Below are positions 16,061 to 24,949 of a stretch of DNA of 64,000 bases, in pieces. The stretch's first letter is position 1. Each line of letters begins with the position of its first letter. A program made the position numbers and the translations under genes. The DNA is taken from positions 1,674,001 through 1,738,000 of the forward strand of contig NZ_CP007595.1 in the NCBI RefSeq assembly GCF_000785535.1. The letters are read 5' to 3'. The DNA is from Arthrobacter sp. PAMC 25486. Lineage in GTDB: Bacteria; Actinomycetota; Actinomycetes; Actinomycetales; Micrococcaceae. Below the pieces are notes generated by a model. That model had not been told where the DNA came from and did not search any database. It was given only the letters and a program-made list of their open reading frames with translations.

Positions 16061-17403
16061 GCTGTTGCCTCTCCCGTTTTATGGTCCTGGGGAAGTTTCT
16101 CGACGGCAAATTGGGCTCCCAATTCGTTGATCACCGGGATGAGCACCGTGTTGCGGGCAAAGTCCTGTCCGTAATCCCATGCGGCCCTCCAAAGGTCGGC
16201 ATCAGCGCGCCCAATGGTCTCTGCACATCTGCGAATGGCTTCTGCAACGCCCTCCGCGGTGAGGTCCTTGGCCGGGAACCACAACGGATAATCTTTGAGC
16301 ATCTCGGTTGCCGCACTGCCTAGGTCGTGGATGGAGATGATCGGCAGACCCGTGGCGAGGTACTCGGCAGTTTTTCCACCGGTCACGTACTTTCCAGGCG
16401 GAAGAATCAGAAGCAGGGCATCAACGGAATCGTAAAAAGTTCCCACCTCTCTCTTGGAGATCGGGCCGTCATATCGCAGGCCCTGGTGTCGGCCTGAATT
16501 GAACATTTCCAGCACTTCGGCGGGCACCAGACCCGTGGGGCTCAGTTTTCCGCGAAAGACGGCTTCCGGCGCGGCACCATCCCACATCCCTGTCGCCAAG
16601 TCCCAGCCGCCAAGGAACTCGTCAAGTGGCACCACCGTGTACTGCAACGTGCCAAGGTAGCCGAAGCGAAGCCCAGTGGAGGGCTCCCCGAGAGGCATCT
16701 TCGGGCCACCATTTCTCTGGTCATAACCATTGGGAACTACCCGCATCAACGCTGCGGCGTCCGGGTGCCTGCGCGCGTATTCTGCCCTGATGGGTTCATT
16801 GACATACCAAATTTGATGCGCATTCCGCAGATAATCGGCTTCCAGAAGGCCATGCGGAGAATCGACGGCATAATTCTGGGCCCCGGTAAACGTGTTGAAC
16901 GCCCAGGCATCTCGATAGTCGAGGATGTAGGGGACCTCCCCCAAGCTCCTGGCCACCTTGAAGGAAATATAGGGGCTGGCCGAGGCCATGACCAGGTCCG
17001 CCGGACGTTGGGTATGGATGGCACGCGCAGCTGCCATTGCCGGTTCAAACCAAAGGTGGTGGATGTCTTCCGGGAAATCGTTGCGATGGCGGCGGCGGAA
17101 CAGTTCCTTCCACAGGTACGGTGCCTCGATCCTCAGACGTGAGTAGCGCCTGAGGTCACGTCTGTTCGGTTCCTCCGCACCGCCGTCGTCCACATGAACC
17201 ACCTTGACGCGCGGGTCAATGGACTGGACCAGCCCCGAGTCCGTACCGGATATTTCCGACCAAATATCGTCAGACAACGTCACAACGGTGACGTCCCAGC
17301 CTTGTTCCACAAACCCGTTTGCAACCGCCATGCACCGGTAGACCGATGAGGCCGTGCTGGGCGGGAAGGAAAAAGCAATGTACAACAGATGCGGTTTGGC
17401 CAT
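16057..17403 (-). CDS. Glycosyltransferase, GT-B fold (family 4-like)
   Basis: Probable retaining glycosyltransferase. The 448 residues start HLLYIAFSFPPSTASSVYRC, the FPP motif of WbuB/GT4-like enzymes. They continue with VMASASPYISFKVARSLG and the DYRDAW motif (YILDYRDAWAFNTFTG) shared with many capsule and teichuronic-type transferases. The C-terminal half has LRFGYLGTLQYT and LLLILPPGKYVTGGKTAEYL. The start shares one base with the stop of the upstream gene (TGATG at 17403) and the end overlaps the next gene by 4 bases. Substrate unknown. Confidence 0.87.
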   Translation of the reverse strand: MAKPHLLYIAFSFPPSTASSVYRCMAVANGFVEQGWDVTVVTLSDDIWSEISGTDSGLVQSIDPRVKVVHVDDGGAEEPNRRDLRRYSRLRIEAPYLWKELFRRRHRNDFPEDIHHLWFEPAMAAARAIHTQRPADLVMASASPYISFKVARSLGEVPYILDYRDAWAFNTFTGAQNYAVDSPHGLLEADYLRNAHQIWYVNEPIRAEYARRHPDAAALMRVVPNGYDQRNGGPKMPLGEPSTGLRFGYLGTLQYTVVPLDEFLGGWDLATGMWDGAAPEAVFRGKLSPTGLVPAEVLEMFNSGRHQGLRYDGPISKREVGTFYDSVDALLLILPPGKYVTGGKTAEYLATGLPIISIHDLGSAATEMLKDYPLWFPAKDLTAEGVAEAIRRCAETIGRADADLWRAAWDYGQDFARNTVLIPVINELGAQFAVEKLPQDHKTGEATA

Positions 17404-18365
17404 CAGCCCGCCGCCAATACCTTGGCATACCCGGCCCGCAATTTTGGAAGGAGTACGGCTGCTGCATGGTTTCTGGCGATGTAGCTCGGCCCATCGAGGG
17501 TGCGGGACAGGGCCACAGGGTCTGACAATGAGTCCCGGACAGCCTGCCCCACATCTGCGCGGCCGACGCTGACTGTTGCAAGGTCATCCGGATAGCCCGG
17601 GACCTGGTCGGCAAAAATGGTGGGCACGCCAATGGCGATTGATTCCAACTCGCTCGTGGCGAGAATACCGGAGACCTGTCCGACGACAACGTGGGCCGAC
17701 GCCAGTTCCTGGAGGAACTGCATTTTGGGCATTCGCGGCATCAGCTGAACACCCAGCGCGGCCGCTTCCGGCGCCCGGTCTCCCCAGTCCAAGCCAACTA
17801 TGTCAATGTCCTTGCCGGCCAATGCGGCAACCACATCGGCAGCCGCTTCCAGCCAGGCGTCACCTCCCTTGGACTTGTCCCACCGGGATGAGAAGAACAC
17901 CCGCGGCCTGGCCGCAGGGGCCCAAGCCGGGAGTTCAGCCATATTCAGGGGAATCGGCAAATACTCGGCATCGGGCCTCACCTCCTGAGCCTTCTGCCGA
18001 AGATCGGGTGTCATGTACCAAACATGCCCGGCGCCGTCGATGTCAGCCTTGATGGCTGCATGATTCGAGGCCTCCCAATAGTTCTCGCGAATGTCTGTCC
18101 CGTGCAGTGACAACGCGTAGGGCCGACTGAACGCCCCCCTGGCCCACTTGGCCCGTCCACCCATGTTTACGTGCCAGAGCTGCGTCCAAGGGAACACGGC
18201 TGCCTGTTCCAACCTGAAGCGGTAGTAGGCGAGTTTGGTTCCGCCCCGTGTCCATGGACCTTGGATCTGTTTCCATGGTTCACCTTGCTCGCGACCCGCT
18301 GCGACAAGTGCCTTGCCAACATCGGCACAGTCGAAGAGCTGGGTTGCGCGAATATTCTCAGTCAT
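17403..18365 (-). CDS. Glycosyltransferase, GT-B fold (paralogue of 20372-21370)
   Basis: First gene of the leftward block ending at 11001. ATG 18365 has AGAGGAT about 8 bases upstream. The 320 residues include YALSLHGTDIRENYWEAS, VRPDAEYLPIPLNMAELPAW, RVFFSSRWDKSKGGDAWLEA and SGILATSELESIAIGVPTIF. The HGTDIR, RPDAE-LP and F-SRWD blocks recur in the 332-residue protein encoded at 20372-21370, so these are duplicates that have diverged. The E-x7-E-like C-terminal site is recognisable. Probably cytoplasmic and nucleotide-sugar dependent; linkage not deducible. Confidence 0.84.
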   Translation of the reverse strand: MTENIRATQLFDCADVGKALVAAGREQGEPWKQIQGPWTRGGTKLAYYRFRLEQAAVFPWTQLWHVNMGGRAKWARGAFSRPYALSLHGTDIRENYWEASNHAAIKADIDGAGHVWYMTPDLRQKAQEVRPDAEYLPIPLNMAELPAWAPAARPRVFFSSRWDKSKGGDAWLEAAADVVAALAGKDIDIVGLDWGDRAPEAAALGVQLMPRMPKMQFLQELASAHVVVGQVSGILATSELESIAIGVPTIFADQVPGYPDDLATVSVGRADVGQAVRDSLSDPVALSRTLDGPSYIARNHAAAVLLPKLRAGYAKVLAAG

Positions 18366-18571
18366 GACTCATATCCTCTCATTTTACGGAGCAGGGGCGA
18401 GGACCAGGCTGACGTTTCAGCTGTCAGCCCGCACTGCCGCAGCGGCCCGTTTCCTCCGTCAGCGGGCACCGGTCCGCGGCAGGTTCGTGGCGCGGAGCCT
18501 GCACCACGTAGAATGTGGAAGTCCCCCTCTTGCCTGTACTGGAGCATTTTTTGAATCACCTGAGACGTACC

Positions 18572-20371
18572 ATGCGTGAGTTGCTGCCGCTGTTGCCTTC
18601 CAATGCGCGGCGTTTTCTGATGATTTTTGCTGTTGCTTCCTCCGGACTCGCACTTCTGGACTCGGCCGCACTTGGAGTGTTCGCACTAGTCCTGAATCAA
18701 ATTCTCCAAACAACATCCGGTGGGGACATGACGCTGCCCGTTCTGGGAACCTTCTCCCAGCAGATGGGGGTGTACGTTTTGGTGGCATCAGCGTTGGTCA
18801 TGATCCTAAAATCATTCCTCAATATTTGGCTCCAGTGGGTTTCCACCCGCAAGTTTGCAGATTACGAGCTCGAGATCGGCACTGTTCTGTTCCAGAGCTA
18901 TATTCGGGCTCCGTGGACGGAACGCATGAAGCGGTCATCATCTGAACTCGTTCGCATGATCGATGTAGGTATTGCCAACACAGTCTCGGGTGTTCTCTTT
19001 CCTGCGGTTGCACTGCCCGCACAAGTGCTTACCTTCTTCTCGGTCCTCCTGGTCCTTGTGGCTGCTTCCTGGCAAACAGCCCTGGTCACCCTCATCTACT
19101 TGGGCCTCATTGCAGCCTTCTTGTACCTGTGGCTCACGAAAAAATCCTACGTCGCCGGCCGAGTCAACCGTGATGCCAGCAGCAAAATGGCAAAGCTCGT
19201 AACGGAGATGCTCGCAGCGCTGAAGGAAATCACGCTACGGGACAAGGCCGACGAAGTTGCAGACGTTGTGATGATCAGCCGCGAAAGAACGGCAAGGTCT
19301 CGATCCAACATTCGATTCATGGGCGCTGTACCCAAGTTCGTCATTGACATGGCCCTCATCGGGGGGTTCCTGCTGATCGGCACCGCCGGCTACCTGGTAG
19401 GTGGGATGACGGGCGCCCTTTCATCCGTGGCCATCTTTGGCATGGCCGGTTTCAAGATGGTTCCGGCGTTGACTGCCATGCAGTCCTCCTTGACCACCGT
19501 CCAGTCCACACTGGCTTACACGGAGACAGTCATCCGCGATATTCGCGATGCACAATCCTTCCGTGAAAATGCCGAGAAATTGGGCAGGCAGCCCATTGTT
19601 GGAACGCCCAAGGTCTTGGAGCTGACAAATGTTGCCTTCACATATCCCGGCTCCGCACAACCAGCGATTCAAGGCATCAATTTGTCCGTCCCTTTGGGTT
19701 CCTCGCTCGGTGTCGTGGGCCAGTCCGGTGCAGGGAAGTCCACCTTGATCGACATCTTCCTGGGACTACTCACCCCGTCCGAGGGCAGCATGACACTCGA
19801 TGGTGTACCGCTTGAAGATGTACTTTATGACTGGCGAAAAAACGTTGGTTATGTCCCCCAGGATGTTGCCATTTTTGATGGCACGGTGGCCCAGAATGTT
19901 GCCTTATCCTGGGGCGATGAAGTCGATGAAGTACGTGTGCGTGCCGCCTTGGAACGTGCCCAACTTCTGGAGACCATTGAGGCCCGCAACGATGGCATCC
20001 ACGGCCGTGTGGGAGAGCGCGGCCTTGCCTTGTCGGGTGGCCAGCGCCAACGCCTGGGCATTGCCCGGGCACTATATTCAGACCCCTTGATCCTTGTCAT
20101 GGATGAAGCAACGAGCGCCCTGGATACAGCAACGGAAGCAGCAGTGGCTTTTGCAATCAACAGCCTCCACGGCGAAATGACAGTCATCTCTGTGGCCCAC
20201 AGGCTCTCGACCATCCGCAACAACGATCAGGTGTGCTTCATGAAGCATGGGACCATCATGTCCCGCGGAACCTTTGACGAGGTCGTTGCCGCAAACTCCG
20301 ATTTTGCGGAGCAGGCCGCCTTGGCAGGCCTCCATGACAGGGGCACCGACCCCATTTCAATTCAGGGCTGA
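18572..20371 (+). CDS. ABC transporter with fused membrane and ATPase domains, PglK/MsbA-like flippase
   Basis: Probable flippase for lipid-linked saccharides, alone on the plus strand among leftward glycosyltransferases. ATG 18572 is chosen because the conserved family N-terminus (LLPLLPSNARRFLMIFAV) starts there; a GTG 19 codons upstream is possible. The 599 residues have six membrane segments in the first half and a complete ATPase in the second: Walker A VVGQSGAGKSTLIDIFLG, Q-loop VGYVPQDVAIFDG, signature LALSGGQRQRLGIARALY, Walker B LILVMDEATSALD and the switch His in SVAHRLSTIRNN. The domain order and context favour a PglK-like role over drug export. Its stop abuts the stop of the convergent gene with no spacer. 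Confidence 0.9.
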   Translation: MRELLPLLPSNARRFLMIFAVASSGLALLDSAALGVFALVLNQILQTTSGGDMTLPVLGTFSQQMGVYVLVASALVMILKSFLNIWLQWVSTRKFADYELEIGTVLFQSYIRAPWTERMKRSSSELVRMIDVGIANTVSGVLFPAVALPAQVLTFFSVLLVLVAASWQTALVTLIYLGLIAAFLYLWLTKKSYVAGRVNRDASSKMAKLVTEMLAALKEITLRDKADEVADVVMISRERTARSRSNIRFMGAVPKFVIDMALIGGFLLIGTAGYLVGGMTGALSSVAIFGMAGFKMVPALTAMQSSLTTVQSTLAYTETVIRDIRDAQSFRENAEKLGRQPIVGTPKVLELTNVAFTYPGSAQPAIQGINLSVPLGSSLGVVGQSGAGKSTLIDIFLGLLTPSEGSMTLDGVPLEDVLYDWRKNVGYVPQDVAIFDGTVAQNVALSWGDEVDEVRVRAALERAQLLETIEARNDGIHGRVGERGLALSGGQRQRLGIARALYSDPLILVMDEATSALDTATEAAVAFAINSLHGEMTVISVAHRLSTIRNNDQVCFMKHGTIMSRGTFDEVVAANSDFAEQAALAGLHDRGTDPISIQG

Positions 20372-21370
20372 TTAGCCGAGGGCCACGCGACGGTAAAGTT
20401 CCTGTAACCGGGGAACGTAGTTGTCTGCACTGTATCGCGGGATGGCCCAGTTCTGTCCGGCCAGACGCGAACTCGCCGCCAAGGGATCTGAAACTGCGTC
20501 AACAACCTGCTGCACCACTTCAGAAATATCCCCTTCCATAACGGGCGGGGTGGTCCCGTCGTCAGGGCGCGGTAGCCGGGTGCCCAAGGCGGCAACAGGC
20601 AGCCCCATGCAAAGTGCCTCAAACTCACTCGTGGAAAAGTAGTTGGATGCCTGTCCAATGCCCACAACAGAGCGGCTCAGCTGTTGGTGGTAGGCGTCTT
20701 GGGGCATCTTTTCCAGGAGGCGAATCCCCAGGGTTTCTGCCTGAGCCGCCCCGGGCCCCCAATTCAGTCCCACCAAGTCCGCCTTCCCGACCAAGGCCTT
20801 GGCCAGCTCGCCTGCCAACGTCAATTGTCGCCCCACTCCCTTGTCGTCGTCCCAGCGGGAGATGAACATGACTTGGGGACGCCCGGCTGGCTGCCACCTC
20901 GGAAGCCTGGCTGTGTCGACCAGGGAAGGCAGGAATTCCGCGTCCGGCCTGGCCGAGGTCGCGTCACCCTGGTTGTCGGTGTTGGCGTAAAAGACATGGG
21001 CTGCACCGTCGATGGCACGCTGGATTTCGCCGTGAAATTGGGGATCCTTCCACTGCTTCCGGATGTCAGTCCCATGCAGGGTCAAGACATAAGGCCGCTG
21101 CGGCATGGCACGCTCCTTGATGAGCCGGACGCTTGTCCCGTAGTGGACATGGACAATTTCTGCATGACGGAGCCGGAGCATCCTGCGCGCAACAAAAGGG
21201 ACAAAGCGGGCCTTGGCCAGAAGGGCATTGTGCGGGGCGGCCGTCATGGGCCGTACCAGTTCGGGCGGCAAATAGTCCCAGTCAAGTCCTGCCCGCTGTG
21301 CAGCGCTCACCATGGACCTGGCAACGAAGGCACAGTCGTTGAATTGCAGGACTTTGGGCTCCGGCGACAT
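20372..21370 (-). CDS. Glycosyltransferase, GT-B fold (paralogue of 17403-18365)
   Basis: Third gene of a leftward operon that starts at 23686. ATG 21370 has AAGGAG 7 bases upstream. The 332 residues share YVLTLHGTDIRKQW, ARPDAEFLPSLVDTARLPRW and QVMFISRWDDDKGVG with the 320-residue transferase at 17403-18365. The C-terminal SNYFSTSEFEALCMGLPVAA holds the nucleotide-sugar site. The stop TAA (20374-20372) begins on the base after the stop of the convergent ABC transporter, so the two mRNAs must overlap unless termination is inside coding sequence. Confidence 0.84.
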   Translation of the reverse strand: MSPEPKVLQFNDCAFVARSMVSAAQRAGLDWDYLPPELVRPMTAAPHNALLAKARFVPFVARRMLRLRHAEIVHVHYGTSVRLIKERAMPQRPYVLTLHGTDIRKQWKDPQFHGEIQRAIDGAAHVFYANTDNQGDATSARPDAEFLPSLVDTARLPRWQPAGRPQVMFISRWDDDKGVGRQLTLAGELAKALVGKADLVGLNWGPGAAQAETLGIRLLEKMPQDAYHQQLSRSVVGIGQASNYFSTSEFEALCMGLPVAALGTRLPRPDDGTTPPVMEGDISEVVQQVVDAVSDPLAASSRLAGQNWAIPRYSADNYVPRLQELYRRVALG

Positions 21371-21416
21371 GAACAGCTCCTTGGGTTAACGGTTTTTGTG
21401 GTTTCGGACAGTGTTC

Positions 21417-22538
21417 TTAGGCCCGGGACAGGGCCGCGGCGTAAGCGTCATCCATGAGCGCCCCCACTGCAGCTGGGGAGAACCGGTTGCGAATGGGGGT
21501 GGCCAGCTCGGCGGCAGGCACATGCCGGAACGCCTCTGCCGCTTCAATCACGGCCAGGCCCAAGCACTCCGGCGTGACATCCTCCACCAGCCGACTGTTG
21601 GTATTGTCCGCGTAGTCGCTAAAACCGCCCACCCTCGTGGCAACGACTGCACGCCCGGCGGCCAGTGCTTCTGCGGCGGAGGTGAAGAAGTTTTCTTGCT
21701 CAGTGGGCAGGAAGAACAAGTTTGCCTCACTCAGGTATCCCGAGACTTCATCGGGACGTACAGCCCCCACCAGGGTGACCCTGTCGGCCAAACCAAGTTT
21801 GGCTATCAGTTCTTCACATTTGTGGCGTTGCGGGCCGTCGCCCACCCAGGTCAACCTTGCTTGAACTCCCTGCTCCTTGAGCCAGGCAATTGTTTCAATC
21901 GCCGGCAATGGCCGTTTTCTGGCGATGAGCCCGCCAACGGCAACGAGCCTGAGCGGGCCGCTGAAGTCGGAATCAGTCACCGTGCCGGGTCCCTTCACGA
22001 CACACGGCACCACTCTGGCTGCACCCGGGCGGGCAAAAAGCTGCATTTGTGCTGCCAGCTGGCCGGTCACACCCGTCACCACGTGTGGAAAGACCAAGAC
22101 ACGGCGCAGCCAAGCCAGCTTTTGCCATGCCGGGGAAACGCTGGCCGGGTTGACCACACCATTCCAATGCTCCGTATGGACCCAGGGCCGGCCCCGGCCG
22201 CTCAGTTTTCCAAGCGCCCACGCGGGCAGTGTGGCCAGGATGGAAGAGAATGCCATTGTATGTACGACGTCGGCCCAGGCCAGTTCGCGTGCGATCGTCC
22301 GCTGGGATTTGAGCAGGGTTGCGGGACGCTTTGGATCGGCCGCGACCCGCCGCACAGGAACCCCGTCCCAGGTGTCGCTCCCGGTCTGTGGCATGGCCTG
22401 GTCGGTGCCGAGACGCACATGCAGCACCCGGACTTCGTGGCCCTGGCCGCGGATGGCTTCAACATGTTCAGCATTGAACGGGGCCTCTGCCGGGTTCTCG
22501 TCGTGCGGATACCACGTGGCTATGACCAAAATTTTCAT
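21417..22538 (-). CDS. Glycosyltransferase family 4
   Basis: Retaining GT-B glycosyltransferase. ATG 22538 with AAGGAACGC just upstream gives MKILVIATWYPHDENPAEAP, a canonical GT4 N-terminus; the frame is open upstream but lacks a start signal there. The 373 residues include VHTEHWNGVVNPASVSPAW, VVTGVTGQLAAQM, LRLVAVGGLIARKRPLPAIE (the V-G-R/K-L block), DRVTLVGAVRPDEVSGYLSE and FFLPTEQENFFTSAAEALAA, where the E-x7-E catalytic segment is clear. It lies between its operon partners with gaps of 46 and 32 bases. Sugar not deducible. Confidence 0.9.
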   Translation of the reverse strand: MKILVIATWYPHDENPAEAPFNAEHVEAIRGQGHEVRVLHVRLGTDQAMPQTGSDTWDGVPVRRVAADPKRPATLLKSQRTIARELAWADVVHTMAFSSILATLPAWALGKLSGRGRPWVHTEHWNGVVNPASVSPAWQKLAWLRRVLVFPHVVTGVTGQLAAQMQLFARPGAARVVPCVVKGPGTVTDSDFSGPLRLVAVGGLIARKRPLPAIETIAWLKEQGVQARLTWVGDGPQRHKCEELIAKLGLADRVTLVGAVRPDEVSGYLSEANLFFLPTEQENFFTSAAEALAAGRAVVATRVGGFSDYADNTNSRLVEDVTPECLGLAVIEAAEAFRHVPAAELATPIRNRFSPAAVGALMDDAYAAALSRA

Positions 22539-22570
22539 GCGTTCCTTGGATTGCGTGAGTGGAATTGTGT

Positions 22571-23686
22571 TTAGCTGACAAGTGCTGAGGCGCTCATGAA
22601 GCGCAACGGCGCCTCTGGATGCAATATCTGGGAAAGGTCGCGTGGGAACCACGTTCGTGGATTGGAAAATGTGCGTCGAAGCGCAGTTAGTTTCTTCATG
22701 GTGGCGGGGTTGGCTTCCTTGCGGGACACCGCGTCCAACAAGGCCCGGTCCGCGATAGAGAGCGGCCTGGCAGCCCTGGGGGCGGCGAAAAGCAGCCTGC
22801 GCACAGCCCCGGCCATTTCTGCAGCCTCCGAATCAGCCCAATCGCCCGATTCAGCGCGCACCATTACATGGGCAAACACATGGACCCGGATAATTTTGGT
22901 AACAATGGCTGATCGCTGTGCCGCGCCAAGCCCGGCAAACCAGTCTGATTCAACCAGGTCCGTGGCAAAGGCCAAGTCCTCGGTAACGCTACGCCGTGTG
23001 GCGGTCACCCGGGACACGGCGTCGTCGTGCACCAAGTAGCGCGGCAACCCCCGTCCATAGCTGATACGTGCGCCGGAAAACCACAGCTTTGCAGAAAAGG
23101 ATTGGTCTTCGCCCGTGGCATAGCGGGTTGGGAAAATCAGTCCCAACGTGCGCACGAGGGACAGGCGCATCAGTCCCAGCGGTGCGGTGCGATAGGTGAG
23201 CCGATCTGCCACTGGATCAAGATTTGTCCGTCGGGTCCGGCGAACCACAGGGGTATGGATGCTGCCCCCGCGGGCATGGGCCATGGGTGCCAGCAGCACG
23301 TCAGCCGCAACAGCACCTGAAGTGGCAGCCCCCAGCCAGGCAGCCAACGCGCCGGGCTCAACCGAGTCGTCGCTGCCCATGATGGCGACCCAGGTGCCCG
23401 TCGCTTCGGCGATGCCGAGGTTGAAGGGCCCTGCCGGGCTCATAATCCCGTCCGTGCAGTGCAGGAAACGAACCAGACTACGGTGTTGCGGCAGCACTCG
23501 TTGACGGACCGGTTCCACATCGGTGTTGTGGCAGACAACATTGATGCGCAGCCTGTCCGGGAGGTCCGGCTGCGTGGGCAGGCCTCCGGCGACAAGGGAT
23601 GCCACCGCCCGTTCAATGGGCCGCTCCGGTGTATGTACGGCAATGATCACGTCGACCAGCACAGAGCCTTGAGAATTATTGTCCAC
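22571..23686 (-). CDS. Family 2 glycosyltransferase (paralogue of 14435-15556)
   Basis: First gene of the leftward three-transferase operon. The GTG at 23686 has no ribosome site but is preceded by TAACCT and six bases, suggesting a leaderless mRNA. The 371 residues carry VDVIIAVHTPERPIERAVAS, the acidic AIMGSDDSVEPGALAAWLG, DRLTYRTAPLGLMRLSLVR and TGEDQSFSAKLWFSGARISY. These blocks match the 373-residue transferase at 14435-15556. A basic C-terminal region (KKLTALRRTF) may contact membrane. Probably inverting and cytoplasmic; substrate unknown. Confidence 0.86.
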   Translation of the reverse strand: MDNNSQGSVLVDVIIAVHTPERPIERAVASLVAGGLPTQPDLPDRLRINVVCHNTDVEPVRQRVLPQHRSLVRFLHCTDGIMSPAGPFNLGIAEATGTWVAIMGSDDSVEPGALAAWLGAATSGAVAADVLLAPMAHARGGSIHTPVVRRTRRTNLDPVADRLTYRTAPLGLMRLSLVRTLGLIFPTRYATGEDQSFSAKLWFSGARISYGRGLPRYLVHDDAVSRVTATRRSVTEDLAFATDLVESDWFAGLGAAQRSAIVTKIIRVHVFAHVMVRAESGDWADSEAAEMAGAVRRLLFAAPRAARPLSIADRALLDAVSRKEANPATMKKLTALRRTFSNPRTWFPRDLSQILHPEAPLRFMSASALVS

Positions 23687-23692
23687 CTAGTA

Positions 23693-23698
23693 AGGTTA
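23693..23698 (-). promoter_or_regulatory. -10 element, leaderless start of the 23686 operon
   Basis: TAACCT on the minus strand, six bases (TACTAG), then the GTG at 23686. There is no Shine-Dalgarno sequence. It faces the equally spaced wecB promoter across the 102-base divergent gap. Confidence 0.5.
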
Positions 23699-23776
23699 TC
23701 GCGGATCCTTGAGCCGGGGCTGTGCCCGGAAGCCCACCGCTGGACCACCGCAGATTCTTCAACCTTCTGCCTCCGT

Positions 23777-23782
23777 TAGGCT
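23777..23782 (+). promoter_or_regulatory. -10 element, leaderless start of wecB
   Basis: TAGGCT, six bases (TGACGC), then the ATG of wecB at 23789. No Shine-Dalgarno sequence is present. The geometry is identical to that of the divergent gene starting at 23686. Confidence 0.5.
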
Positions 23783-23788
23783 TGACGC

Positions 23789-24868
23789 ATGCGAATCTTG
23801 AGTGTCGTGGGCGCGCGCCCCCAGTTTGTAAAGCTTGCCCCGATTGCGCGGGCCATGGAGGGCCGGGCGGAGCACATCATTGTGCACACGGGCCAGCACT
23901 ACGACGAGCTGATGTCAGACGTGTTTTTTCAGGACCTTGACATTCCCGCGCCCGATTACAACCTGGGGGTGGGTTCCGGCAAGCACGGCGAGCAGACCGG
24001 GACCATGCTGGCCGGCCTGGAGGGTGTTTTCGAGCGGGCCAAGCCCGACGTGGTCCTGGTCTATGGCGACACGAACTCAACACTGGCAGCGGCCCTGGCT
24101 GCCGTGAAAATGCACATTCCCGTGGCACACCTTGAGGCGGGCTTGCGCTCCTTCAACCGGCGCATGCCGGAGGAACACAACCGGGTCCTGACCGATCACG
24201 CCGCGGATCTGCTGCTCTCCCCCACGCAGGTGGGCATGGACCATCTTGCCAATGAGGGCCTGGCTGAGCGCGCGCTCTTGGTGGGCGACGTCATGACCGA
24301 TGTCCTGTTCCGCGTCCGCGAACAGCTGTCGGCCGCCAATGAGCCACTCCCGTCCGGCCTGGACGCCGGCGGTTACTATGTCTGCACGATCCACCGCCCG
24401 GACAACACGGATGACCCCGCCCGGCTCAAGGCCATTGTGGACTCGCTCGCCGCGCTCAACAAACCGGTGCTGCTGCTGGCACATCCGCGGTTGAAGGCAC
24501 TGGCGGAAAGCCACGGGATCAACCTGGCGGCAGGTTCGCTGGTGCTCAGTGAGCCGCTGGCCTATCCGCAGCTCGTCAACGCCGTGGCCAACAGTGCCGG
24601 CGTCGTGACCGACTCCGGCGGCCTGCAGAAGGAAGCGTTCCTGCTTCGCGTACCCTGCACCACGATCCGCCCGGAAACCGAATGGGTGGAAACCGTCCAG
24701 CTGGGCTGGAACGTGCTCGTCAACGACGATCTTGGCCGGCTTGCGGGTGCTGTTGAGCGTCCGGCCCCGGGCCCCACGGACGCTGCGCCGTACGGTGACG
24801 GGCATGCCGCGGTGCGCACCATTGATGCGCTGCTGGACACGTTCGCCTCTGTCCAACCGATTCAATAA
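23789..24868 (+). CDS. wecB: Non-hydrolysing UDP-GlcNAc 2-epimerase (WecB/WbpI family)
   Basis: Cytoplasmic C2-epimerase that turns UDP-GlcNAc into UDP-ManNAc, or a diacetamido-GlcA nucleotide into its manno form. The 359 residues show the family's N-terminus (MRILSVVGARPQFVKLAPIA), LVYGDTNSTLAAALAA, HLEAGLRSFNRRMPEEHNR with the two catalytic Glu, TIHRPDN with the catalytic His, and TDSGGLQKEAFLLRVPC. Because genes matching WbpA, B, D and E lie at 30020-34041, a WbpI-like role on UDP-GlcNAc3NAcA is as likely as the classical WecB reaction; sequence alone does not decide. Single gene with its own promoter and a strong terminator. Confidence 0.93.
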   Translation: MRILSVVGARPQFVKLAPIARAMEGRAEHIIVHTGQHYDELMSDVFFQDLDIPAPDYNLGVGSGKHGEQTGTMLAGLEGVFERAKPDVVLVYGDTNSTLAAALAAVKMHIPVAHLEAGLRSFNRRMPEEHNRVLTDHAADLLLSPTQVGMDHLANEGLAERALLVGDVMTDVLFRVREQLSAANEPLPSGLDAGGYYVCTIHRPDNTDDPARLKAIVDSLAALNKPVLLLAHPRLKALAESHGINLAAGSLVLSEPLAYPQLVNAVANSAGVVTDSGGLQKEAFLLRVPCTTIRPETEWVETVQLGWNVLVNDDLGRLAGAVERPAPGPTDAAPYGDGHAAVRTIDALLDTFASVQPIQ

Positions 24869-24888
24869 GAACAAGACAACTCAATAAA

Positions 24889-24922
24889 ATAGCCAGTCTT
24901 CAGGTGAAGACTGGCTATCTTA
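24889..24922. terminator. Bidirectional intrinsic terminator after wecB
   Basis: A perfect 13-base stem (ATAGCCAGTCTTC 24889-24901 with GAAGACTGGCTAT 24906-24918) and a 4-base loop are flanked by AATAAA on the left and CTTATTTTC on the right. It can stop wecB and, on the other strand, the LGFP-protein operon ending at 24950. Confidence 0.9.
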
Positions 24923-24949
24923 TTTTCAGTGCATAGCGTCTGCGGGTGC

